Shown: piece after piece, positions 53,241 through 61,903 of the stretch
Layout: every line of letters starts with the position of its first letter
Numbering within the stretch: the stretch's first letter is position 1
Assembly (NCBI RefSeq): GCF_022662195.1
Contig: NZ_JAKMCS010000003.1
Span: 186,001 to 250,000, forward strand
Length of the DNA stretch: 64,000 bases
Direction of reading: 5' to 3'
DNA from: Aestuariivivens insulae
GTDB lineage: Bacteria; Bacteroidota; Bacteroidia; Flavobacteriales; Flavobacteriaceae
Program-made: the position numbers and the translations under genes
The notes under the pieces: model-generated
Told to the model about the DNA's origin: nothing
The model's database searches: none
Seen by the model: only the letters and a program-made list of their open reading frames with translations

Positions 53241-54461
53241 ATGAAATCGATTAATTTTTGTCTAACTATTTTTTTAAGTCTAATTACTTTTCTGGCCTGT
53301 ACTACAACTGATGATTCCCCATTAACCCCTTTCGAATCCATTGCAAAGAGTGAAGACATTGTGACTGCAAACAATGATTTTGCTTTTTCTTTATTTAATG
53401 ACATTTTCCAATCGGAGACTGAAACTAATTTTATGATTTCTCCTGCTAGCGCTTCTCTTGCTTTAAACATGGTATATAATGGTGCCGATGGAGATACCAA
53501 GCAAGCATTTGTCGACGTATTTAACTATGACAATGTCACCACACCAGAAACCAACTTGGTCAATAAAAGTATTATAGATCATCTTACCCATACATCTTCT
53601 GGAACAACTTTTGAAATTGCCAATTCTATTTGGGCCAATAACTCATTTCCTGTCAAAACATCTTTCCTGAATGTTAACAAAGCGTACTATTATGCAGAAG
53701 TTCAAAACAAAGATTTTAGTGATCCCAACACTTTAGAATCAATAAATAATTGGGTTTCAAACAATACACAGGGAAAGCTTCCTAAAATATTAAATGAAAT
53801 TTCACAAAATGCAGTGCTTTATGTAATTAATGCACTTTACTTTAAAAGCGACTGGAAGTTTAAATTTAACCCAAATGACACAGAACCATTACCTTTTCAT
53901 CTAAGCGACGGTTCAACAAAACAAGTAGACATGATGACTATGGATCAAAGTTTAAAATACTTTTCCAACGCAACTTTTTCTGCTGTAGAACTTCCTTATA
54001 AAAATGATAAATATACTATGACCCTTATACTTCCGGAAGCTAATAGCACCATTGATGACGTTATATCATCAATAACTATTGAAAACTGGAAACAATGGCA
54101 AGATAACTATAGTCCTCAAAATTTAAAACTCACACTCCCCAAGTTTACTTTTTCTTATGAAAAACAATTCAACGACGCCTTAAAAAATCTAGGTCTTGGC
54201 ATTGCTTTTAGCGATGGAGCAAATTTTGGTGGTATAAGCGATGTAAGCACAAAAATATCTTTTGTAATACAAAAAACTTTTATTGAAGTAAACGAAAAAG
54301 GAACAGAGGCTGCTGCTGTTACTGCAGTAGGAATAGAAACGACATCAAGCGGTAGTGTAAAGCACGTATTGTTAGATAAACCTTTTATATTCATAATCAC
54401 AGAAAAAGAAACCGGCTCCATTTGTTTTATGGGAAAAGTAGGCAATCCTAGCTACGAATAA
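53241..54461 (+). CDS. Serpin-type protease inhibitor lipoprotein
   Basis: A 406-residue serpin with a lipoprotein signal (LTIFLSLITFLACTT), so it is probably displayed on the envelope. The serpin core is clear: NFMISPASASLALNMVYNGA, VLYVINALYFKSDWKFKFN and the C-terminal KPFIFIITEKETGSICFMGK. The reactive-centre loop starts at about residue 351, and its hinge NEKGTEAAAVTAV has the small residues needed for loop insertion, so it is likely inhibitory. Counting from the hinge puts P1-P1' near T368-S369, which would favour elastase-like targets (inference). It is a single-gene unit. Confidence 0.93.
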   Translation: MKSINFCLTIFLSLITFLACTTTDDSPLTPFESIAKSEDIVTANNDFAFSLFNDIFQSETETNFMISPASASLALNMVYNGADGDTKQAFVDVFNYDNVTTPETNLVNKSIIDHLTHTSSGTTFEIANSIWANNSFPVKTSFLNVNKAYYYAEVQNKDFSDPNTLESINNWVSNNTQGKLPKILNEISQNAVLYVINALYFKSDWKFKFNPNDTEPLPFHLSDGSTKQVDMMTMDQSLKYFSNATFSAVELPYKNDKYTMTLILPEANSTIDDVISSITIENWKQWQDNYSPQNLKLTLPKFTFSYEKQFNDALKNLGLGIAFSDGANFGGISDVSTKISFVIQKTFIEVNEKGTEAAAVTAVGIETTSSGSVKHVLLDKPFIFIITEKETGSICFMGKVGNPSYE

Positions 54462-54541
54462 TTAATAATGAATAATTAATAGTGAAAAATGGGCAATGAT
54501 AATGGGTGAAGAGAACTTTAACCTCAACTTTATAACAAATC

Positions 54542-55525
54542 CTAACAGAATTTAGCTTTAATTTTATCGACTATGGTTTGTGCCAATTTGGTTTTACTTT
54601 CTATAGTCCAACCCGCAACATGTGGTGTAAGCAATACATTTTTGGCCTTTATTAGATATGAAAAAGCATCGGGCAAGTTCTCGACTGCACTTCTACTATG
54701 CTCAGTGACCGCACTCGAACCGACATTATATTTAAACAGGTTTTCGAACGATGCTTTTTCATATTCCAAAACATCCAATCCAGCGCCTAAAATTTTTCCA
54801 GATTGCAGGGCTTTCACTAAATCGGTAGTTACTACACTTTTCCCTCGTGCTGTATTTAAAAACCAAAACGGTTTTTTAAAGCCATTAATAAACGCTGCAT
54901 TAACCATATGTAACGTTAACGGTGTTTGTGGTGTATGCAGACTAACGATATCTACTTCTTGCTGAAACAGCTCTAAACTTACTTGTCTGGCAAGATTATC
55001 TCCCACACCCTCTTTAATATCGTAGCACAACACTTCAACATCGAACCCTTGTAGTTTTTTTGCAAAGGCCTTACCCATATTGCCATAGCCTATAATACCA
55101 ACGGTCTTACCATCGAGCTCAATACCTCTATTTTCTTCACGCAGCCACTTACCATGCCTTACCTCGGCATCGGCTTTATTAAGTTTATTGAACAACGACA
55201 ATAGCATGCCCAAAGTATGCTCACCTACGGCATTACGATTACCTTCTGGGGCAGCAATTAAATGTACTCCTTTTTGTTGAGCATAGTCACAATTTATATT
55301 CTCTAAACCAGCTCCCACACGCCCAATAAACTTTAGGTTGGTGGCTGCATCCAAAAACTGTTTATCTATTGTAAAACGACTTCGAATGATAATACCATCA
55401 TAATCTTTAACCTTAACTTCTATAGCTTCTTTTGAAGCGGTATAATCTTCATGATTGGTAAATCCCAAATCGTTTAATTGATTAATTAAAAGCTCATGAT
55501 TGGTGTCGAGGTGAAGGATTTTCAT
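54542..55525 (-). CDS. D-2-hydroxyacid dehydrogenase, phosphoglycerate dehydrogenase-like
   Basis: A 327-residue NAD-dependent D-isomer-specific 2-hydroxyacid dehydrogenase. The Rossmann motif is TVGIIGYGNMGKAFAKKL, the catalytic Arg is in LNTARGKSVV, the acidic residue lies in GLDVLEYE, and the His is in LLTPHVAGWT. There is no C-terminal ACT domain, so it is a short SerA-like enzyme; another 2-hydroxyacid is possible. It lies 139 bases downstream of mgtE on the same strand. Confidence 0.86.
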   Translation of the reverse strand: MKILHLDTNHELLINQLNDLGFTNHEDYTASKEAIEVKVKDYDGIIIRSRFTIDKQFLDAATNLKFIGRVGAGLENINCDYAQQKGVHLIAAPEGNRNAVGEHTLGMLLSLFNKLNKADAEVRHGKWLREENRGIELDGKTVGIIGYGNMGKAFAKKLQGFDVEVLCYDIKEGVGDNLARQVSLELFQQEVDIVSLHTPQTPLTLHMVNAAFINGFKKPFWFLNTARGKSVVTTDLVKALQSGKILGAGLDVLEYEKASFENLFKYNVGSSAVTEHSRSAVENLPDAFSYLIKAKNVLLTPHVAGWTIESKTKLAQTIVDKIKAKFC

Positions 55526-55664
55526 GGTTGAATTTTAGACCGTAAAATTACAAAGTTTTGTGTTAGCGGTTACAGTAAAATCCTTTTGTCATGCTAAATA
55601 TTATAATCTTAGGACTGTGCTCCCAATAAACTCTAAGGGCAACCTACAGGCAGGCGCCCAAATA

Positions 55665-57071
55665 TTATATACCTAGAATAAGTTTTGCGATCCAAAAATA
55701 AATAAGGATGCCAAAAATATCGTTGCTAGTGGTTATAAATGGTCCTGTTGCTATGGCTGGGTCTATACCTCTTTTATCTAAGAACAACGGTACAAAAGTA
55801 CCTATTAAGCCTGCTACTATTATAACAGCCACCAAGGATACTGAAATAGCAAAAGCGGTATTTAGCTCTCCTTTATACCCCCAAACAAAAAGAAATAGAA
55901 ATATAGCCAATACCAAACCATTTAATAAAGCTAAAAACATTTCTTTTAATAACCGATTATTAATACTTCCTTTTATATCGTCGTTAGCTAACCCTTGTAC
56001 AATAATGGCACTAGATTGCACACCAACATTTCCAGCCATTGCTGCTATTAGCGGAGTAAAAAAGAACAACACTGCATATTTGCTAAAACCTGTAACTATT
56101 TCTACGGCCTCTGGTCCTTTAAATGTATTGTGAAAAGCTTCCATAATTAAAAAGGCCCCCACACCACCTACCAATCCTAAAAACAGCCAAGGTAAACGCG
56201 CTTTGGTAAGATCTAAAATACTATCGTCTGAATCTACATCTCCAGTAATACCTGCTGCGAGTTGGTAATCTTTATCGGCTTCTTCCTTTAAAACATCTAC
56301 AATATCATCAATGGTAATTCTTCCGAGCAATATGAAATTATCATCTACTACGGGAATCGCTTCCAAATCGTATTTTTGCATGACTCTGGCAACATCTTCA
56401 GCATCATCATTTACATTTACATAATCTACATTGGAAATATAGATGTCTGCTATTTTTTGTTCGCTCTTGGCTACGATTAAATCCTTTAACGAGAGGCGTC
56501 CAATTAATTTCTCATGTTTGTTCACTACATAAATGGAATGTACCCGCGTTACTTCTTTGGCTTGCCCTCTTATGCGTCGTAAACAACCAGCAACGGTCCA
56601 AGTTTCATAAACCTTAACGAGCTCTTTGGCCATGAGCCCTCCTGCAGAATCTTCGTCGTAAGCTAAAAGCTCCTTAATTTCGGCTTTGTGCTCTTCGTCT
56701 TCAATTTGGGAAATAACATCTTGTTGCCGCTCTTCTGGTAACTCAGCAATAATATCGGCCGCATCATCGGTATCCAGTTCTTCAACTTCTTCGGCTATCT
56801 CTTTATCCGACAGGTTTTTTAAGACTTTCTCCCTGTTGTCCTCATCGAGTTCCATTAACACATCGGAAGTCGTCTCAGAATCCAGCAACTTAATGATATA
56901 GATTGCTTCTTCCAGATTTAATTCATCCAGAATTTCGGCTATATCGGCATAATGAAACTCGTCCAACAACTTTTTAAGTTCCTTATTGTTTTTGGATTCA
57001 ATAAGTAACTTAACTTGTTCTACAAGCTCATCGGTTAATTCAAATTGTATGTTTTCCTTTTCTTCGGACAT
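55665..57071 (-). CDS. mgtE: Magnesium transporter MgtE
   Basis: A 468-residue Mg2+ channel. The cytosolic N-domain (ELLDEFHYADIAEILDELN, then EELDTDDAADIIAELPEE) is followed by two CBS domains (VYETWTVAGCLRRIRGQAKE to AIPVVDDNFILLGRITIDDI) and five membrane helices ending in WIAKLILGI. The channel has the expected PLIAAMAGNVGVQSSAI segment. Intracellular Mg2+ binding to the N and CBS domains closes the pore. A GTG three codons upstream extends the frame; the ATG at 57071 (MSEEKENIQFEL) is preferred. It follows rsmA by 110 bases. Confidence 0.94.
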   Translation of the reverse strand: MSEEKENIQFELTDELVEQVKLLIESKNNKELKKLLDEFHYADIAEILDELNLEEAIYIIKLLDSETTSDVLMELDEDNREKVLKNLSDKEIAEEVEELDTDDAADIIAELPEERQQDVISQIEDEEHKAEIKELLAYDEDSAGGLMAKELVKVYETWTVAGCLRRIRGQAKEVTRVHSIYVVNKHEKLIGRLSLKDLIVAKSEQKIADIYISNVDYVNVNDDAEDVARVMQKYDLEAIPVVDDNFILLGRITIDDIVDVLKEEADKDYQLAAGITGDVDSDDSILDLTKARLPWLFLGLVGGVGAFLIMEAFHNTFKGPEAVEIVTGFSKYAVLFFFTPLIAAMAGNVGVQSSAIIVQGLANDDIKGSINNRLLKEMFLALLNGLVLAIFLFLFVWGYKGELNTAFAISVSLVAVIIVAGLIGTFVPLFLDKRGIDPAIATGPFITTSNDIFGILIYFWIAKLILGI

Positions 57072-57181
57072 GTAATTCACCTATTCTATTCCGTATTAAT
57101 TTCGGAATTATTCTCAATGTTGGTTGAGGCTTTCGAAACCAACAAGAAAACCCTCTGGATCATTTCGAGAACCTCAATGAC

Positions 57182-57967
57182 CTATAGGCCATTTTCAATT
57201 AATTGGGTGAGTTCTATAAACTCTGGCACACTTAATTGCTCCGGGCGTTTGCCAAATATACTATTTGCTTTTAAATTATCTGGCAAATTGAATGTTTTTA
57301 AACTGTTACGCAACGTTTTTCGGCGTTGTTGAAATGCTTGCTTAACCACTCTAAAGAATAAGGCTTCGCTACAGGGCAAGGCATAGTTTTCTTTCCTTGT
57401 TAAGCGTAACACTCCCGAATCTACTTTTGGTGGCGGATTGAACACCGATGGCGACACAGTAAACAAATACTCGGCGTTATAAAACGCCTGTGTTAATACT
57501 GATAAGATACCATACACTTTACTACCCTCCTTAGAACAAATACGTTGTGCTACCTCTTTTTGGAACATCCCTGAAAACTCAGGTATTTGCTCTCGCATAT
57601 CCAACATTTTAAATACGATTTGTGAGGAAATATTATATGGAAAATTGCCAATTATGGCCAAAGGTTCGTTATTAAAAACTTGGTTTAAATCGTACTTTAA
57701 AAAGTCCTTTTCTATAATCCGTGGCGCTAAATTTAAATAATTAGCTTTAAGGTACTCAACCGATTCCGAATCGATTTCAATAACATAGGTCTTTAGATCT
57801 TTTTCCAACAAATACTTGGTAAGCACACCCATACCCGGGCCTATCTCCAACACCTTATTATAACCTGTTAAGGTTAAGGTGTCGGCTATTTTACGGGCTA
57901 CATTTTCATCTTTTAAAAAATGCTGTCCTAAATGTTTTTTTGCTTTAACTTGGTAATTATTGGCCAC
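57182..57967 (-). CDS. rsmA: 16S rRNA dimethyladenosine transferase
   Basis: KsgA/RsmA dimethylates two adjacent adenines near the 3' end of 16S rRNA during small-subunit assembly. [19 protein letters not shown], the SAM motif [16 protein letters not shown] and the target-base motif [12 protein letters not shown] are diagnostic. The start is GTG at 57967, which gives the normal N-terminus; no ATG lies nearby. The length of 261 residues is typical. It precedes mgtE on the same strand, and a -7-like box (57990) lies 23 bases upstream. Confidence 0.95.
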   Translation of the reverse strand: MANNYQVKAKKHLGQHFLKDENVARKIADTLTLTGYNKVLEIGPGMGVLTKYLLEKDLKTYVIEIDSESVEYLKANYLNLAPRIIEKDFLKYDLNQVFNNEPLAIIGNFPYNISSQIVFKMLDMREQIPEFSGMFQKEVAQRICSKEGSKVYGILSVLTQAFYNAEYLFTVSPSVFNPPPKVDSGVLRLTRKENYALPCSEALFFRVVKQAFQQRRKTLRNSLKTFNLPDNLKANSIFGKRPEQLSVPEFIELTQLIENGL

Positions 57968-57989
57968 GGTTTTGAGCTATTATTAAAAA

Positions 57990-57997
57990 CAAAAGTA
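57990..57997 (-). promoter_or_regulatory. Candidate -7 element TACTTTTG
   Basis: On the minus strand the bases read TACTTTTG, matching TAnnTTTG, 23 bases upstream of the rsmA GTG. No clear -33 TTG was found. Confidence 0.38.
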
Positions 57998-58010
57998 AGC
58001 TATCTGAATG

Positions 58011-58036
58011 GATTCCTGCCTCCGTAGGAATGACAA
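58011..58036. repeat. Diverged copy of the 49-kb palindromic arm
   Basis: This 26-base unit differs from the right arm of the 49085-49162 inverted repeat at two positions. It fills the gap between the DUF4286 stop and rsmA. It keeps the internal TTCCTGC half-site, but the pairing half is broken by one change. Confidence 0.65.
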
Positions 58037-58360
58037 TTACTTAAATTCTACCGAATATTCATCAATAATTTGAAGTTCTGTCCTAAAGGCCAACATTTTA
58101 TCTGCAAACTTTTTAAGCCCTTCTGTTCTTAACCTATCGGCGTCTTCTCTGTAGTAGGCATCTAATGCCTCACGGGAGTAGGAACGGTATTGAATGGAAT
58201 AGGTTACCCCACCCATCTCTTCTTCCACCAAAACCTTAGTAAGTGTGGCTTTATCGAATTTTCCCGTACTCAATACTTGTGGGATGTGCTGCTTAATCCA
58301 AACCAACCATTCGTCGTGAATGCTTTTATCTATGTTTACCGTTACGTTATATATATACAT
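58037..58360 (-). CDS. DUF4286-type small protein
   Basis: A 107-residue cytosolic protein. The opening YIYNVTVNIDKSIHDEWLVW and the later GGVTYSIQYRSYSREALDAY fit DUF4286, a ferredoxin-like (dimeric alpha-beta barrel type) fold of unknown function. As I recall, it commonly sits beside rsmA in Flavobacteriia. It is 69 bases upstream of rsmA on the same strand, with the palindromic unit between them. Confidence 0.83.
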   Translation of the reverse strand: MYIYNVTVNIDKSIHDEWLVWIKQHIPQVLSTGKFDKATLTKVLVEEEMGGVTYSIQYRSYSREALDAYYREDADRLRTEGLKKFADKMLAFRTELQIIDEYSVEFK

Positions 58361-58412
58361 CTTGGAAGTGTTTTTGCAAAGGTCTATTGTTCTAGACCAT
58401 CTTCAAAATAAT

Positions 58413-58997
58413 TTACCTCAAAATTCTAATCGCTGGTATATATTTAAATGATTTACCTTGATAAATCCTTATTGTATTAATTAAGGTTACCATCAAATTA
58501 TACCCATAAGTAACAATAATCAACAGTACTATTTTTATTGGACCAAATGAAAAGTCTAACCCCTTTAAAAGTCCAAAAGCACCAGAAAACAGAAAAATAT
58601 AAAAAGAAAACAACAAAAGCGTCCAAGTTATTTGAAAGTTTAAAATAGACTTCCCTAATAGGTCTACTCCCTTTACTTTATCCTTTTTGAAAACCCATAA
58701 GGTTAAAGGTATAATGATGCCCAAAAGCGGGAAAAACAAAAACCCCAAAGCAGACATACTCAACAAAGCTAAATAACCTTTATCTTCCTGAATTTTCCAG
58801 TCTATAATGTCTTCTGGAGAACAATTTAGGGCCTCAGCCAATTTTCTTAAAGTATCCCCTCTTGGTTCTGTTTCACTATTTTCGATTCTTTGGATGGTTC
58901 TTAAACTCAAGCCAGACTCTTCTGCTAAATCTTCTTGAGATAGTCCTTTTCTGTTTCTTAATTCTTTTACGCGTTGTGCTAAATTCAATTCGCTCAT
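58413..58997 (-). CDS. XRE-family regulator fused to a DUF4870-like membrane domain
   Basis: A 194-residue protein. The N-terminal HTH (about 1-67) contains KGLSQEDLAEESGLSLRTIQ and RIENSETEPRGDTLRKLAEA. The rest is a DUF4870-like membrane domain with four hydrophobic segments. The layout implies a DNA-binding domain tethered to the inner membrane, which would link a membrane or lipid signal to gene control (inference). The targets are unknown. It is a single-gene unit between DUF4286 and the acetyltransferase. Confidence 0.85.
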   Translation of the reverse strand: MSELNLAQRVKELRNRKGLSQEDLAEESGLSLRTIQRIENSETEPRGDTLRKLAEALNCSPEDIIDWKIQEDKGYLALLSMSALGFLFFPLLGIIIPLTLWVFKKDKVKGVDLLGKSILNFQITWTLLLFSFYIFLFSGAFGLLKGLDFSFGPIKIVLLIIVTYGYNLMVTLINTIRIYQGKSFKYIPAIRILR

Positions 58998-59161
58998 TTT
59001 ATTAGGTTTTAATTTTGCGTAAAATTACCTCCAAAAGAACTCAATTGATTGCGTCTTTAGAGTGTCATATTTACGTCATAAGTGTCAAAACCCAGTGTTT
59101 TTAATATATTCAAAAACTAATTAACGCCTATCTGAAGGTTTTCTATACAAATCATGTCTTG

Positions 59162-59677
59162 TTATAAAACTTTTGAAAACAACAAGAGTTCTTCGGCTTC
59201 ATCAAAAGGATTTACCCTTTTTTCGAAAGTTAACCCTAATTTTTCCAATAATTTAATGGATTTATCATTATTTGGATTTGTAATGGCTGTTATTGTTTTA
59301 AGGTTAAATTTATCTTTGGCCAATTTTAAAACCGCCACCGAAGCTTCGTAGGCATATCCTTGTTTTTCATGCTGCGGGATCAAGGAAAAGCCAACATCGG
59401 GGTATTCTAAAACCTCTCGTTTTAATAGTCCCACAACACCAATAGGAGCATTGGGCTGCTCTTTTAATGTTATTTTATAATATCCAAAACCGTGTTCTTT
59501 ATAGCTTTTTAAAAATCTGTTCCTTAAATGCGATTTGGCATCCTTTGTAGTTTTTATATTTCTGTCTCCCACAAATTTCAAAAAGCCTGGCGTGTTCATC
59601 AATTCAACAAAAAAGGAGGCATCTTTTAATGTTATTTTAGAAAGCACTAATCGTGATGTTTCTGCTATAGCCATCAT
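59162..59677 (-). CDS. GNAT-family N-acetyltransferase (RimJ/RimL type)
   Basis: A 171-residue acetyltransferase. It opens with ETSRLVLSKITLKDASFFVE, has APIGVVGLLKR and the acetyl-CoA loop LIPQHEKQGYAYEASVAVLK, and ends with AITNPNNDKSIKLLEKLGLT, the RimJ/RimL-type arrangement. The substrate could be a ribosomal protein N-terminus or a small amine. Its ATG at 59677 directly abuts the stop of the TPR gene, so translation is coupled. Confidence 0.87.
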   Translation of the reverse strand: MMAIAETSRLVLSKITLKDASFFVELMNTPGFLKFVGDRNIKTTKDAKSHLRNRFLKSYKEHGFGYYKITLKEQPNAPIGVVGLLKREVLEYPDVGFSLIPQHEKQGYAYEASVAVLKLAKDKFNLKTITAITNPNNDKSIKLLEKLGLTFEKRVNPFDEAEELLLFSKVL

Positions 59678-61453
59678 TTAATTTATTACATCACCACGCA
59701 AGCTCCTATATAGTTTTCTAGCCTCTACAAAATAAATGCTATCGGCATGATTAAAAATAATTTGTTCCAACAGGGCCTTAGCCTTCTCTTTGTCGTTAAA
59801 TTGTTTTATGTAAATATTGGCCAGCCTGTACAGGGCATCGTCTATTAAAATACCATCGCGGTAATTGGCTACTACCAATTCGTAATTGGTCATGGCTTTT
59901 TCGAACTGTAATTGGCCTTCAAATAACTGCCCTTGCTTATACAGGGCTTGGGCGACAATAGGCTCTGTTTTGTGTTCCTTTAAAATTTTATCGAGCAATG
60001 CAATGGCAGCCTCGTTTTTATTTTGAAAGGCTAACAAATCGGCCTTGGCATATAGCTTTAAAGCGGTTTGGGTGGAATCTTCATATTTATTATCTGAAAT
60101 AAGTAACTTTAAATCCAACGCATCGTTGGCGATAAGTTGTGAGGTTGATGATTTTAAAATTTTGAGCTGTGCTTCTGCCCATTTAAAATCACCTTTATAA
60201 TAACTGGCCTTAGCCACTTTAAAGCGTGCTTCTTGTGAAATGGTACTGTTCTTTAAATTCCGTTGGATTTGTGAAAAATAGATGAGCGCCTTATTGAACT
60301 TTTCCTGAAGCAATAAAATATCCCCTAATTCCAATTTAACCTGTGCTTTTTGCAATGGAGCTAGTGGCAACTCTAAAGCCATTTCCAAAAATTGGGTCGC
60401 TTGCTCTGGGCTATCCATATTAAATGCCAAAAAATGGGCATACGAGATTTGTATGTCCAGTGTTTGGGGCAACTTTCCATATTGTTCAAAAATGTTAAGG
60501 TATTGCTCATTAATAGTTTTATAATCTTCTTTATTGGCCAGTTTTGTTTTTATAAGCATGATATTACGATGGGCTCTTAATTGGGTGTCAATATCCTGTG
60601 CGGTGTTAATTATAAACGTAAACACCTCCAAAGCAATAGTGTCCTGGCCATCATTTAATGCTATATGTGCTAATTGTTCCAATCCTGATAAGCTTTCGGC
60701 TTCACGATTAAAAATAGCCTTCTCTTGGGCAAATGCCTTTTTGAAATCCCGCTGCTGTATAAAAAGCCAACTCAGTAATTTATTCCATAATAAATTTGGT
60801 TCTTCCTGAATGTTTTTGAGTAGAATCTTTCTGAAGAGTATATTATTTTCGTTGGTACTATCTTCAGTTATAAAATCGTTTATTGCCCGTTTTATATTGG
60901 TTAGGGCAATGGGGTTTGCTGCAATAAAATCGATATAACTGGTAAACATTTTTTCAACGTTACCCTGCTCACCATAAAGTTGTGCCAACTGTAAATCGAA
61001 ATTAAATTCCGGCTTTATTAACGTGGCTTTATTATAAGCTTCAATAGCCTGGTCTAAAAGCGTATGCGATTGGAACATTCTGGCAATGCCAAACACATGG
61101 TTAGGGTTTTCTTCTATACTTGCTAGTGCCTTATTGTAATAACTATTCGCTTTATCCAAGTCATTTTTCAGCTGAAAATTATATCCTAACTCAACAAAAA
61201 ATGCCGGATAATTAATGCGTTCCATTATTTTTAGCAAAAAGGTTTCGGCATCATCATATTGTTCTAATTGCTGATGTGTACTTACTATTTTATTGATATA
61301 GTTAATATTGGATGGTGACTGTGCGTAAAGTCTTTTATACTCAACTAATGCTTTTTCAAATTCGCCTTTACTATAATAGTCTTTGGCAATAGCATCATTT
61401 TGTGCCACCCCTGCAATGGTATAAAGAAAACATATGATAAAAATGAATCTCAT
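59678..61453 (-). CDS. TPR-repeat exported protein
   Basis: A 591-residue protein with a signal peptide (FIFIICFLYTIAGVAQ) followed by tetratricopeptide-like repeats along its whole length (KDYYSKGEFEKALVEYKRLY, EQYDDAETFLLKIMERI, KNEAAIALLDKILKEH, LQFEKAMTNYELVVANY). It is probably a periplasmic or outer-membrane-associated scaffold. The frame extends 30 codons upstream to 61543, but that extension crosses the terminator at 61502-61532, so the ATG at 61453 is chosen. It is followed without a gap by the acetyltransferase gene. The function is unknown; such proteins often assist envelope assembly. Confidence 0.83.
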   Translation of the reverse strand: MRFIFIICFLYTIAGVAQNDAIAKDYYSKGEFEKALVEYKRLYAQSPSNINYINKIVSTHQQLEQYDDAETFLLKIMERINYPAFFVELGYNFQLKNDLDKANSYYNKALASIEENPNHVFGIARMFQSHTLLDQAIEAYNKATLIKPEFNFDLQLAQLYGEQGNVEKMFTSYIDFIAANPIALTNIKRAINDFITEDSTNENNILFRKILLKNIQEEPNLLWNKLLSWLFIQQRDFKKAFAQEKAIFNREAESLSGLEQLAHIALNDGQDTIALEVFTFIINTAQDIDTQLRAHRNIMLIKTKLANKEDYKTINEQYLNIFEQYGKLPQTLDIQISYAHFLAFNMDSPEQATQFLEMALELPLAPLQKAQVKLELGDILLLQEKFNKALIYFSQIQRNLKNSTISQEARFKVAKASYYKGDFKWAEAQLKILKSSTSQLIANDALDLKLLISDNKYEDSTQTALKLYAKADLLAFQNKNEAAIALLDKILKEHKTEPIVAQALYKQGQLFEGQLQFEKAMTNYELVVANYRDGILIDDALYRLANIYIKQFNDKEKAKALLEQIIFNHADSIYFVEARKLYRSLRGDVIN

Positions 61454-61501
61454 ACTGTAAATATAACAAATGTGGGTTGGCCACATTGCTAATATTAACA
61501 T

Positions 61502-61532
61502 AAAAAAAGTGCCCGAATAAAAATTCGGGCAC
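61502..61532 (-). terminator. Terminator of the micro-gene at 61632
   Basis: GTGCCCGAAT (61509-61518) and ATTCGGGCAC (61523-61532) form a perfect 10-base-pair stem with a 4-base loop, and on the minus strand it is followed by seven T residues (61502-61508). It ends the micro-gene transcript, and perhaps serS read-through, before the TPR gene. Confidence 0.85.
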
Positions 61533-61631
61533 CAACCAACCAAAATAAATTTGCCTATTAACTACCGTTAGTTAAAAAACGATATAATTACTCGATTGGG
61601 GACAATAATTCTTAATTAAATAATCCCTGTG

Positions 61632-61754
61632 TTATTTACCGATAATAGCAGCAATTTTATTTTCAGACTTTACAAGTTCAAAATCTGAAAACAAAACTTT
61701 ACTTACGAAAAATACAAGTGCAATAAGCAAAATAATGCGTTTAACATTCTTCAT
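61632..61754 (-). CDS. Micro-protein with signal/anchor segment, 40 residues
   Basis: A 40-codon ATG frame. The protein is MKNVKR, then a hydrophobic stretch IILLIALVFFVSKVLF, then a short polar tail ending IAAIIGK. This is the shape of a small single-pass membrane protein or an exported peptide. No family is assigned. It has its own strong terminator 100 bases downstream and lies between serS and the TPR gene on the same strand, which supports a real transcript. Confidence 0.58.
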   Translation of the reverse strand: MKNVKRIILLIALVFFVSKVLFSDFELVKSENKIAAIIGK

Positions 61755-61903
61755 GGTAGGTTAATTTAAGATTTGGTATGCTAACTTGGGAAATTTCTAA
61801 TGAAAATCAAAAGATTAACAAAGAAAAATGCAAAAAAACATATAAAAATGCATTTTGCCGATTATTTCTATTAACATTATCTCAATTTGAAAGTAAAGAC
61901 CTA

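Noticed and set aside
54462-54541. Short AT repeats (AATTAATAATGAATAATTAATA) after the serpin gene, considered as a terminator.
   Set aside because: The pairing is almost all A-T and no T-run follows, so it is not supportable.
61454-61543. Thirty-codon N-terminal extension of the TPR protein.
   Set aside because: It crosses a perfect terminator hairpin and would place residues before an intact signal peptide.
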